A DNA stretch of 64,000 bases, from positions 806,001-870,000 of the forward strand of contig NC_068557.1 of the NCBI RefSeq assembly GCF_022201045.2, given 5' to 3'. The translations under genes and the position numbers were made by a program. Position 1 is the stretch's first letter; each line of letters begins with the position of its first letter. The notes under the pieces were generated by a model. That model worked only from the letters and a program-made list of their open reading frames with translations, was not told where the DNA came from and made no database searches. Positions 21,931-33,392 of this stretch are shown in pieces. The stretch comes from Citrus sinensis. Its lineage: Eukaryota; Streptophyta; Magnoliopsida; Sapindales; Rutaceae.

Positions 21931-24119
21931 ATTTAATTGGATTTTGTGTTGAAAGTGCATTTTGATCCATTGGCAGTCTATTTATAGTTCAATCTTCTTT
22001 CAGGAAATGTACACGTATCGAAATACATTTGCTTACTCCTCAGGGACTACAGGTATCATACATTATTTTTCTTCTTATATTTTCGCATAAATGTACCTGT
22101 TAGTGCTTCAATTGGAGCCTTGAGAATGTAGAAAGACATTCTTCTTTCCCTTGCTTGCATCTGCAAACATCTATCTACATGTATTTACAGAGAAAGACAT
22201 TCCCTTTTTCTTTTTGCACTTCTGTACTGCTCATAACCTAGGTTTTGCCGATTTCATTACAGACATATATTCATTCTTCTATAATGGTGTTGTTTGCTTA
22301 TTCAGTTCTGATGAGTCCTCATGGAAAAGAGCAAATGAATTGCTTGCGGAAGTTGCCAGTCATGGTGAAGATACTGGCTTATAATTTATGAATTATCTTA
22401 ATATCTCTTTATTCTATAGAATCAATCTCTCACTCTCTACAATATGAAGGATTTAAGTTAAATTAAATTGAATGTGCAGTAGCTGAAAGAATTTTTTTCT
22501 CTTATTTAAGGTGATGTATTGCTATTGTTATACAGTAAGAACAGCAGCAAAATTTTTGCAGTGAGACTGCTGTATTTTCGCTGCATGATAACAGTATAAA
22601 CAGCAGCCAAATTATAGTTTTTCTGTTGTTTTTGCTGCAGCCAAATTACAGTTTTTTTTTTTTCTGTTTTTCCTGCTGTTGTACAGTCAAAACAGCAGCA
22701 AAAACTTTGCAGCAGGACTGCTCTGTTTTACCGCATGACACCAGTAAAAACAGCAGCCAAATTATAGTTTTTTTTGCTGTTGTTATACAGTCAAAACAGC
22801 TGCAAAATCTTTGCAGCAAGACTGCTCTATTTTACCACATGACAACAGTAAAAACAGCAGCCAAATTATAGTTTCTTTTGCTGTTTTTGCCGCTGTTATA
22901 CAGTCAAAACAGCTGCAAAAACTTTGCAGTAAGACTATGTTTTTACTGCATGACAGCAGCAAAAATACCAGTGAAATTACACTGTTTTGCTTTTCTGTTT
23001 TGCTGGGTTTTCCACTCAAGTTTTTAAGCCACAAAGCGTGGACTATCTTTGAGTATTGATAATTATATTTTCTTTCTATTTTAAATGTTCCATTTCAGGT
23101 TTTTTAAGTTCTCAACGCCATTCAAGACTTTAGCACTTCCTTCTCAATTTGGTAATCCTCTGACAACATCAATAATAAAGCGTTGGTCGTTAGTTGATTT
23201 TCTCATGACCATCAAAATTTTTGAGATCATTATCAAATTGACCAGGGGCAAAGGTACAAATTCTTTGCTCAATATTTATTATTGTGTTAGTATGCAAGAT
23301 TTATTTTAAACATGTTTTCATCAATACAAATTCTTTGCTCAATATTTATTATTGTGTTAGCATACAAGATTTATTTTAAACATGTTGCATATTTTCATCA
23401 ATTGAGAATATCGAATCACTAGATTTGAGTGATAGTCTAAGCAAATAGCGCATGTAAGTCATCATCGCTATAGTATATTTTAATTCTAAATTGCTCTACC
23501 TATAATTTGTGATTTAGAAGCTTAAAAGCTTTGTGATTGTCTCTATTTTGGAAAATGTATTGTCGTTTATTATCAAATACTTATTTTTGTAGTCTGGAAC
23601 TAGAGTAATATACTTCTTATTTTTTATTTTTACAGAACTGAAATTTACACTCAAGGAGAGATTGATAAAGTTAAATGCGAGCGACCTACATGGATAACAT
23701 AGCAACTTGTTACTACATAAACACATGGTTGATAAATTTGATGTAAGTCTATTAATTAAGAATGATTTGGTACTTTAAAGTTTTTTTTACAACTTAAGTC
23801 ACTAAAAATGATTTTATTATTATGACTTATAATCTATGAATTTATCTTGATTTTTATTTATTTGTTGTAAGAATGATGTAGATTGCTAACGGTGGTGAGA
23901 TTCGTTTGCAATTGAAGACTTGATGAGAAATTAGATGTACTCACACATGCCAATTTTGTTGGTTGTGAGTAGATTAATTAGTAGGTATTAAAGAGTTGTG
24001 CGAATTTTGATGTTAAAGCTAATTGAAATTTTGTTGAAGTTCAATGACTATTAGAGATTTTTGTAGAGCTATATTTTTGTATATGAAACATTTGTGGAAA
24101 AAAATTGTAATGAATTTAA
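21931..24119. other. Intergenic, repeat-bearing
   Basis: No gene is recognised. It holds the minisatellite at 22,525-22,975 and a 70-bp tandem duplication starting TACAAATTCTTTGCTC (23,255 and 23,325). The remainder is AT-rich without long open frames. Confidence 0.5.
22525..22975. repeat. Minisatellite, ~105-150 bp unit, CAG-rich
   Basis: About four imperfect units, each containing TACAGTCAAAACAGC(A/T)GCAAAA, TTTGCAGCAAGACTGCTCT, a CATGACAACAGTAAAAACAGC motif and CCAAATTATAG. Units start near 22,531, 22,684, 22,789 and 22,901. CAGC/GCTG motifs occur in both orientations, so single strands could fold back. Confidence 0.8.
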
Positions 24120-24451
24120 CAGGCCGAGCTTGGTACCGATCTGAAGCTTGGAAGCCGACCGTCATAACCCAGCTGTCCTCGTCGCCGGAAACCGACCGGA
24201 ACGCCGGCGATTTGAGCTCGAAAACTCGCGGCCAAAACCTGTTTTCACCGCCGTCGATTTCACCGGAGTTTGGGCACACTTCCAGCTGGGTTCTACTCCT
24301 CACGTCACCAGCATCATTTCCCGACCAACCTCGTCACCTGAAACGGCAGGATTACCGCCGATCGACCACCGGAAAGCTCGCGGATTTTGGAGCTTCGATC
24401 CACCGCCGGCACCGCGCGTGGCGACTCACGGCCACCACCATTGGACTCACC

Positions 24452-25107
24452 GAGGTCTGAACTATCAGACCTAAGCTTCCTATCGCCGTCAGATGAATTC
24501 CGATGACCGTTGACCGGCAAGGGTATTTCGGTAATTTCACAGTCTAAGGGCAATTTTGTAATTTCAGATTTTGTGGGTATTTTGGTAATTGCTGAAATTG
24601 AGGATAAAGTTGGTAATTTATGATTTTGAGGTTAATTTGGTAATTTTGATATGAGGGTATTTTGGTAATGTTGAATTCAAGGGCAATTCGATAAATTCAT
24701 AAATTTAAGGGAAAATATGTAATTTGTGGAATCAGTGGATAAATTGGTAATTTTAGGTTAAGGCAGTGAGATAATTTGAGATTTCAAGGGTAATTCAGTA
24801 ATTTAAGTTGTTAAGGACATTTTGGTAAATTTACGCTCCGAGGGTAATTTCGTAATTTTGACATTGTGGTTATTTATGTGATCTAAATTGAGGACCATTT
24901 AGTAATTGAAGATTCTGAGGATAATTTGGTAAAATAATGATGTTGGGGGCATTTTGGTAATTTTGGTATGTAGGGGTATTTCGGTAATTTTGTGCATGCG
25001 GGAATAGTTTATTGTTGATAGATATTCGTTTCGAGAATTATTATGTAAGATTAGTTGTATTTCAAGTTACGGAAAATGATTATGTCGTTTCCTTGATTAG
25101 GAGGATC
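24452..25107. repeat. 656-bp direct repeat, unit 1
   Basis: It pairs with 25,409-26,064 at a constant offset of 957 bp, with no indels and about nine mismatches by eye. Inside, a degenerate ~28-40-bp motif built on GGGTATTTTGGTAATTT is repeated some 15 times. Confidence 0.92.
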
Positions 25108-25408
25108 CGCAAAACGAGAATCAACCTGCGGACGTTGTCGACACCGAGTCTGGACATTATCACTGTGAGTGGAATATACAAAACCTATTTTCAAAGTACA
25201 TGATGATTTTATGATACAGTGCAGTATGTTTTGATAAATAAGTATTTGATGCTTCGATTTAATGATTTTCTAGAAAATTGATTTCATTTATGTGTTGATA
25301 TTTATTGTTATTGAGAATTAGTTTGATTAATTATTTTACTATCGTTTTTGAGTAAAGGCATGATATTAGAATTGAGCAGATTTGAGATTTGTTTAATAGA
25401 AAGAAAAT

Positions 25409-26064
25409 GAGGTCTGAACTATCAGACCTAAGCTTCCCGTCGCCGTCGGATGAATTCTGGTGACCGTTGACCGGCAAGGGTATTTCGGTAATTTCACAGT
25501 CTAAGGGCAATTTTGTAATTTCAGATTTTGTGGGTATTTTGGTAATTGCTGAAATTGAGGATAAAGTTGGTAATTTATGATTTTGAGGTTAATTTGGTAA
25601 TTTTGATATGAGGGTATTTTGGTAATGTTGAATTCAAGGGCAATTCGGTAAATTCATAAATTTAAGGGAAAATATGTAATTTGTGGAATCAGTGGATAAA
25701 TTGGTAATTTTAGGTTAAGACAGTGAGATAATTTGAGATTTCAAGGGTAATTCGGTAATTTAAGTTGTTAAGGACATTTTGGTAAATTTACGCTCCGAGG
25801 GTAATTTCGTAATTTTGACATTGTGGTTATTTATGTGATCTAAATTGAGGACCATTTAGTAATTGAAGATTCTGAGGATAATTTGGTAAAATAATGATGT
25901 TGGGGGCATTTTGGTAATTTTGGTATGTAGGGGTATTTCGGTAATTTTGTGCATGCGGGAATAGTTTATTGTTGATAAATATTCGTTTCGAGAATTATTA
26001 TGTAAGATTAGTTGTATTTCAAGTTACGGAAAATGATTATGTCGTTTCCTTGATTAGGAGGATC
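25409..26064. repeat. 656-bp direct repeat, unit 2
   Basis: Second copy of the unit at 24,452-25,107. The 301-bp spacer between the copies is single-copy and AT-rich. Confidence 0.92.
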
Positions 26065-26900
26065 ACATAAATCTTATGATTCCATCGATTTTATGCAGAT
26101 TTATGTAATATAGTATTTCAGTGACTGATTTGAATTAAATAAGTTTATGTAAGTTCTTATGATATTTGATGAAATTGATTTGAGAAATTGATGATTTGAG
26201 AAATTGATTTGAGAAAGATTAAATCATTTTAAAAGAATTGATTTTTCAAAGTTACTATCCACTCACTGAGTTCACTGAGTTTTATACTCATCCCGTTTTT
26301 ATTATATTTTTCCCCCCACAGGAGATTTGCAGGTACATCAGTTGATCCAGTATTGAATGTTAGTTTTGAATTTGTGGCCACATGATGGTACTAGCATGTC
26401 GTAGATTTAATACTGTGATATTTGGGATATTGCGAATTGTATTTATTCATTATATTTCGTAATTAAGGATAATCATTGTATTTTAACATTAGAATGATTT
26501 GGGTGGTATTTGATTTGTTGACTTGAGAAGTCGGTTGTAGAGGATGGAAGAATTTTGAATTATTTTGGGAGTATTGTTTTGTAAATTGCAGGTTGGGAAT
26601 GTTTTATTTATAAGTGAGATTCTGCCGAAATTTTTATAGAATTCTTAGATATCATTATTAATATCGATTCGATTTTACGAGTTTAGATAGACTTGCCCTG
26701 GGGGTGCGGGGCGGGTCATTTCATAATTAGAGAGTTTTGAGACTTTTGTTACATTTATGTCTTTAGGAGAAAATATTTAGCATTAGACTTGTGGATTTAT
26801 GGATCGAATTAATAAAATTTGAGATATTTTAGTTTGAGATTTTGTTTGTAAGGATTATGATTTATAAATAACCCCCTTTACCTCATGCTTTGCATGTGTT

Positions 26901-28034
26901 AGACTTGTGGTGTTTTAGGCATCCCCATTTTTTTCATACGGAAATGTTATTAAATCACATAACTCTATAGTTAATTGTACACTAATTTTATTATTTCACA
27001 TGGTTTAATAGAAAATTGCACACTGACTTTATTAAATCATATTACTGAAGAGCATGTATGCATAAGGAAAACTGAAACCACCCACATGATTTAAAGGGAT
27101 ATATATATATATATAAGTTTTTAAATACATGAGGAATGGTGCTGCTTAAATTCCTTGATCGATGATACGTAGGAGCTGATTGATTATTAATTCCTTGTAC
27201 CATTTGTTGTAATCGCATCCTTTACAGTGTCTATGGACGTCGGCTACTTTTTCCATATTAATTTAAAACAATGAGATGGCTCTCCCACTTTGACACTTTG
27301 AGATTTGCTTCACGAGAGACACGACTGCTTTCGAGCTTTTTTACAAAATGATGAAATATCTAAAATTTCTAAAAGAAATTTGAAAATGAAACTTAAATAT
27401 CCTAATGATGGAATTTGGCAAAACTGTGACGAATATCGCCATCTTATAGGCTGTGAATATATGAAGGACATTTTCGTCACTCTCAGAAACTATATTTACC
27501 ACTATGATCCACTCTAACTTTTGAATACCATATTTTATTTATTGTACTGAATGAAACATTAAAAAAAAAGGAAAAGAAAAGAAAACAACATACAGGATAA
27601 ATATGACATGTTTACCGACAAGTAGATTGACATCCCTACAAATTTGGAACTAATTATTTCCAAGGAATTCATGATACAAGTCGAGTGCAAATTGATTGCC
27701 TGTAACGTTGATCATACAAGTCAAGTACAAATTGCCTAATATTGATCGTACAAGCAATGTACGAATTGCCTACTATTGAGAGAAGTCCAAATAAGTTATT
27801 TTGTGTAAAACACTGTTGGATGGCGAAATATGCTCCTTTCCTACATATTTTCCAGGAAAGAGCAAGGACTCTTATTTAGAAGCCCTCAGGTCCGACTCTT
27901 TGTCAAAATCTCACGCGTAATTTTCCTTTTTTTTTTTTAAAAGTTTCCTTTAATTTAGCTGAATCCACTGGCTAAATTCTCATGATGTCAAATTTGAGGG
28001 TAACTGGCTAACATTTCCTCTTTTAGAGTCTATG
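26901..28034. other. Intergenic, AT-rich
   Basis: No gene is recognised. It holds a short (TA)n at ~27,103 and about three degenerate units of a ~43-bp repeat with GATCATACAAGTCAAGTAC and AAATTGCCTA at 27,665-27,780. Confidence 0.45.
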
Positions 28035-29385
28035 ACGTTGCGTGATGAGTGAACATGAAACCAAATAAAAGTCACCAGGATTGAATAAGTCTTCTATTTA
28101 CTCTTTTCAAAATGGAATTTTCTCATCATCATCTTTGTGAGAATAGAATAACTTTCTTTCTATAACCATGAATGTAGTGAATTTTCCAGTTGTCTACCTG
28201 CCCGTAGGAAAGGCAACATGTATCGAATATTTGGTAAGAAAATTCAATAATCTTTCCTTTTTCTCCTATTCATTCTCAGGGAAGGTATTTCATTACTACT
28301 TGTTAAGCATGAGCTGATGAAATTACGTACTGTCATTGAATTACACCATAAAATTAAATGGTGTGATGAGTGAAAATGAAACCGTATAAAGCCACCAAGA
28401 TTGAGTAAGTCTCCTATTTATTCTTTTGAACGTTGAAATTTCTCATCATCTCTATGAGAATAGCATAATTTTCTTTCTATAACATTCAAACGCAGTGAAT
28501 GTTCTAGTCAGCTGTCACCATGAATTACATTAGCGCGCAGAAATGCAATCAGTATCAAATGTTTGCTAAGAAAATTCAACATCCTTTCCTTCTTTCTCAT
28601 ATTTTTTTCTCAGTAAAGGTATTTTAGGACAACATACGTAGTCAAGAGTTTATACAAGAGACAGAGATGTGCGTACATACTTGGCCAAAAAGTAGCACAC
28701 GTTGCTATTGTTGCGGAAGCGCGGGTTGGGCAATTATCAATATTACGGTGATTGTAACTTCCTAAGAAATATAAATATGATGAAAAATAAATACAAAAAA
28801 AAAGATGACACAATAATTTTCGTAGCTCATTCTCAGGGAAGGTATTTCAGTACTACTTGTTAAGCATGAGCTGATGAAATTACGTACTATCATTGAATTA
28901 CATCATAAAATTAAATGGTGTGATGAGTGAAAATGAAACCGTATAAAGCCACCAAGATTGAGTAAGTCTCCTATTTATTCTTTTGAACGTTGAAATTTCT
29001 CATCATCCCTATGAGAATAGCATAATTTTCTTTCTATAACATTCAAACGCAGTGAATGTTCTAGTCAGTTGTCACCATGAATTACATGTGCGCGCGGAAA
29101 TACAATCAATATCAAATGTTTGCTAAGAAAATTCAACATCCTTTCCTTCTTTCTCAAATTTTTTTCTCAGTAAAGGTATTTTAGGACAACATACGTAGTC
29201 AGAGTTTATGCAAGAGACGGAGATGTGCGTACGTACTTGGCCAAAAAGTAGCACACGATGCTATTGTTGTGGAAGTACGGGTTGGACAATTATCAATATT
29301 ATGGTGATTGTAACTTCCTAAGAAATATAAATGTGATGAAAAATAAATTAAAAAAAACGATGACACAATAATTTTCGTATCTCAG
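28035..29385. repeat. Tandem array of a ~558-bp unit
   Basis: Two near-identical units begin CTCAGGGAAGGTATTTCA at ~28,276 and ~28,834 (period 558). A more diverged, shorter relative lies at 28,035-28,270. Each unit contains GTGTGATGAGTGAAAATGAAACC and an inner ATTTTAGGACAACATACG. No gene is recognised in the unit. Confidence 0.85.
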
Positions 29386-29996
29386 CTTAAAGTGTACGTT
29401 TATAGACAAAGACTTTGACGATAATTTTTACTTTCAAATAGGAGTTACAAAATTAAAAACTACTCTTAAAACCCAATAATTCAACACACCTAAATGGATC
29501 CCTTTTACACCCAGGGAAATGCTCTTTTTACACTCTTGAAGAGCATACTTACTAATGCTATTAACTCTCACAATTTGGAATGCTATTCTCTCTCGAAATG
29601 AAGCTCCATATGTATGAGTGACCTTGAGCTTCAACAATTGCGGTCCAAAATCCGATGAAATAGCCTCCCTTTCTATATGCAAATATTGATAAATAAAGCA
29701 TGAAGCGCCGATCATTCATAATGGACAAAGACCACGTGAGAATTTGCAACCAAATTTCATTTGCATGCATTTAAGCCATGCACACTTTGTAAACAACTTG
29801 CATGTGCAATTTGCCGCCACCTTCGATTTTGACCTTCACGCTTTAATAATTTCCCTTATTCAAGTCAATATTTCAACCGCTATCAACATTGATGAGTCTA
29901 ATCGGGTTTCTTGTTTTATCCTTATAAAAATCTTAAGTTCTCTCATTGTATAACATCATCACATTAATTCACTAGATCCGTATTATGTGCAACTCT
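29386..29996. other. Intergenic
   Basis: No gene is recognised. Open frames on both strands are short and overlap one another. The right end (29,992-29,996, ACTCT) is the target duplication of the adjacent solo LTR. Confidence 0.4.
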
Positions 29997-31464
29997 TGTT
30001 CAAGAAAAATCAGTTTTTTAAATTTTTTATAAAATCTTTTAAGATCGTTTTCATACAATATATAAGAATTTGTAATCTAGAAATCGTGTCTTGAAAATTC
30101 AATTTGGCTTTTTCTGCTGAAGTGATTTAGGCTCTCAGATCACGATCCATCACCACCACGCTTGTTAGATCACGAACTGTCGCCAATGATCTTCCAGGTT
30201 ATAACTCAGGTTTGATCTTCACTTGACGTGTGAGCACCTTTATCGCCACTAAAGCAACTAGCACAAGAAAATTTTTCTCTCAAAATTAGAGAGAAATTTT
30301 TTTTTTAATCTGTATAAAGTGGCTGCTATGTTTTTCTTTAGAGAAAATAAAGCTTTTTATATATTCTTTAATGAAAACCCTAGGCTCCAAATAATGAAAA
30401 TCAAAAGCCACGTTGCTTACTTTTTCTATAACGGGCCCATCTTATAAAATAACATAAAGTCCCTTACATACAAGCATATTAAATAGCTAGTTATCTTGCT
30501 TATTAATCCAATAGTGGTGTAGTCAATTAAATGAGCTAACCCGGGGATCATTTGGGAACATACAATAGTGTCTACAACAATTAAGCTTGTAATTAAATAA
30601 GCCTAATCATTTAATTCCAACTCTACTCCACTATAAGATTGGAACTGACCTCCATAATTGTATGTTCGAATAATAATTCGTCCCAAGCCACATTGATTTC
30701 TTTACTGCACAATCCTTTGTACCACATCATTAATTAAATCGATATCTCAACTGTCCAATCAATTTAATTACATCTTGTTCCTTAATACTTACTGATTTTC
30801 TCTAATAATCATTTTCAACATACTAAATATGTTGACACACTCTGGCTAGAGAATTCTATGATTAAGTACCGAAAACCCATCAAGAGATGTGTTGTACAAA
30901 TTCTATATTGTTAATGTATAACTTCAATACTCATAATTGCTCCCACCAAGATACCGAGTAATCTTGACTATAAGTATGTGTCGTATCCATTGGTAACTTA
31001 AATGAAATAACAATTACAATTATGAAATCATAATTAACTCAAGATTAAGATTACAGTAAAATCAATACCTACGAGATTTAATAAGTCTGACAGTTATTGC
31101 AAAGTTGATTAAATCTCATATGTGATCATGTTTAATATAGTCGTACTACATTAATAAATTCACACATGATTAAGACAAATCATTCAATGAATTCATTACA
31201 GTCTATACCTAAATAAAGTGCCCAACTTTATTTATCAACTGCGAACTAATTTTATTTAATCATAAGATAACTTATATTTATATCTTCTGTGAATCCACAT
31301 GGTGATCAGATAAATACATATAATACAATTAAATGAACTTTAATCAAAATATTAATGCAATTAAGATATTTGAATAAAATACCTCATTTATTTTATTAAT
31401 CAGAAAAATTATTTATTACAATTAAATAAACATATATACTTTTAAAGAGCATATTTTCCCAACA
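29997..31464 (-). mobile_element. Solo LTR, 1.47 kb, upstream of P450 copy C
   Basis: The block begins TGTTCAAG and ends TTCCCAACA on the plus strand. A perfect 5-bp ACTCT duplication flanks it (29,992-29,996 and 31,465-31,469). On the minus strand it reads TGTTGGGAAAATATGC.., a common start for plant copia LTRs, hence the orientation. No internal domain or second LTR is present. Its right end lies about 50 bp from the TATA box of P450 copy C. Confidence 0.85.
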
Positions 31465-31515
31465 ACTCTCCATTAATTACCAAAAAATAGAGGCTTCAAT
31501 CCGCCTATGTTTCAT

Positions 31516-31525
31516 TATATATAAA
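31516..31525 (+). promoter_or_regulatory. TATA box of P450 copy C
   Basis: TATATATAAA lies 66 bp before the ATG at 31,591, the same box and spacing as copy B. Identity with the B promoter ends at about 31,494, just upstream. Confidence 0.65.
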
Positions 31526-31590
31526 TTGGCAAAGGTCTGTTGTTGTTGTACTGCACAAGAATACCTAGCTAATTGCCAAGAAAAAAAGGA

Positions 31591-33392
31591 ATGGCTCTAC
31601 TTGTTCTTGTGATCCTTTTTTGTCTTCCCATCTTTCTATTGTTTCTTCTCCAAAAACACAGAAAAAACACAAGCACTAAACTTCCACCTGGCCCTCCTGG
31701 TCTCCCCCTAATCGGTAACCTACACCAGCTCGATGCCACAAACCTTGCATTTTGTTTTTGGAAACTTTCTAAACAATATGGTCCCATCTTTTCTCTGCGT
31801 CTTGGTTTTAGACCAACCATAGTAATTTCTTCAGCAAAATTGGCTAAAGAGGCCTTCAAAACTCACGATCTTCAATTTTCTAGCAGGCCAGTTTTGAGTG
31901 GCACGCAAAAGTTATCTTACAATTTCTTGGGTCTCACTTTGACTCCACATTATAATAGCTGGAGAGAGATGAGGAAAAAATTTGTCACCCATATGCTTAG
32001 CGCTAATAGAACTGAGCAATTTCGTCAAGTTCAAACAGATGAGATTTTCCGTATGATCGAAAAAATATCAAAATTAAGCGCAGCACCTGCTGCTGCTGCT
32101 GATGATTATGTCTCATCGGAAGCACCTATCAACCTGAGCGAGATAGCGATGACTCTTATACGTAATATTATTTTTCGAGTTGGTTTTGGCAAGAGGTTTG
32201 AAGATGAAGGCACAGCAGCTGTAAGTAGACTCCATTCTGTTTTTGCGGAGACTCAGGCCATGGTGGGGAGACTCTTTTTCAAAGATTGTTTGCCTTTCGT
32301 GGGATGTTGGCTCGACAGTCTCACAGGATGGAATCGTCGCCTCAGAAATAATTTCAGTGATTGTGATAAAGTTTATCAGCAACTCATCGAGGATCATTTG
32401 GATCCAAAGCGACCAAAAGTTGCTGAGCAGGAGGACTTAATTGATGTTTTACTTGCTGAGATGAAAACTGCTGACGATCATCAAACGTTTGACAGTATCA
32501 AATCGACGATCATGGTACTATGTTTTTTTAACTCAAAATTAATTTAAATTCTTAGCCCCAGCACTTAGCCAGAGTTTTCAAGGAACTTTAATTAGCTGAC
32601 AATCTGTATACGAATCATGAAGTAGGGGTCTAACAAATTAATTTGGGTTTTTCGCTCCTCTTATCTTTTTTTTTTTTTTAAATTCAACTCTCAGCGTTTT
32701 TTCTTTTTCTAATTAGATAAAAAATTAATTTTTCCTGATGTATATGTTTAATTGTTTTTTTTTTTTTTAATTTATTTTTTTGCAAGCAGGAAAATATTGC
32801 TGCCACGGACACAATTAAAGTTACTCTCGAATGGGCTATGACCAACCTAATGAAGAATCGTGAAGCAATGAAGAAGGTTCAAAAAGAAGTAAGATATGTG
32901 GTAAAAGATAAAGGCTTTGTAGATGAAGATGATCTTCAAAGATTAGAGTATCTTAAGGCTGTAGTCAAAGAGACAATGAGATTTCAACCAGCGGGTCAAT
33001 TCCTCCTAAGAGAAACAACAGAAAAGTGCGTTATCGATGGTTATCACATACCAGCTAAGACAACGGTTTTCGTTAATGTGCTGGCAATAGGAAGGGACGG
33101 CCAAGTTTGGGATAAACCCGACGAATTTATTCCTGAGAGATTTGTGGGCTCTAATATTGATATGGGAGGGCAAAACTTTGAATTTATTCCATTTGGTGCC
33201 GGTAGAAGAATTTGTGCAGGATCACCTATAGCAATGCCGATTGTGGAGCTTGCACTTGCCAATCTTCTTTACAAATTTGATTGGAAAATGCCTCATGGAA
33301 TGAAGATTGATGACTTGGACTTTGAGGCTACGCCTGGTCTTACCCAGCACAAGAAAAAGCCTCTCAAGCTCGTGGCAACCAAATCTATATGA
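31591..33392 (+). CDS. CYP83/CYP71-like cytochrome P450 (copy C), intact
   Basis: This is a haem-thiolate monooxygenase anchored in the ER membrane. Exons 31,591-32,514 and 32,790-33,392 give 508 residues, normal for the family, with one phase-0 intron. The start gives a hydrophobic anchor (1-21), a basic stop-transfer segment and the hinge PPGPPGLPLIGN (from residue 32). ExxR is KETMR (E369, R372), PERF lies at 423-426, and the haem loop is FGAGRRICAG with Cys450. Two oddities: the I-helix reads AATDTI (312-317), one residue shorter than in D and lacking the usual Gly and final Ser/Thr, and the Pro normally found before the Arg-Glu after the K-helix is Leu (FLLRET). The 5' three quarters resemble copy B and the 3' end resembles A/D, so it is a recombinant. 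Substrate unknown; activity likely but untested. Confidence 0.9.

Larger units (their letters stand above)
24120..26900. repeat. Complex repeat block, probably LTR-retrotransposon derived
   Basis: The block opens with a GC-rich 330-bp stretch (24,120-24,450) full of CACCGG/CCGGCG motifs, unlike the rest of the window. Two 656-bp direct repeats follow. After these comes sequence with TATCCACTCACTGAG, CCCCCCACAGGAGATTTGCAGG (26,316-26,334) and GGGGGTGCGGGGCGGGTC (~26,700-26,717), all typical of LTRs of large plant gypsy elements. Its exact ends and target duplications were not found. It is a fossil with no coding parts. Confidence 0.45.

Noticed and set aside
27305-27517. 70-codon open frame
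   Set aside because: No recognisable domain and no splice or promoter context; consistent with chance.
22525-29385. CRISPR-like arrays
   Set aside because: The repeats are long, degenerate and without uniform unique spacers, and the genome is eukaryotic.
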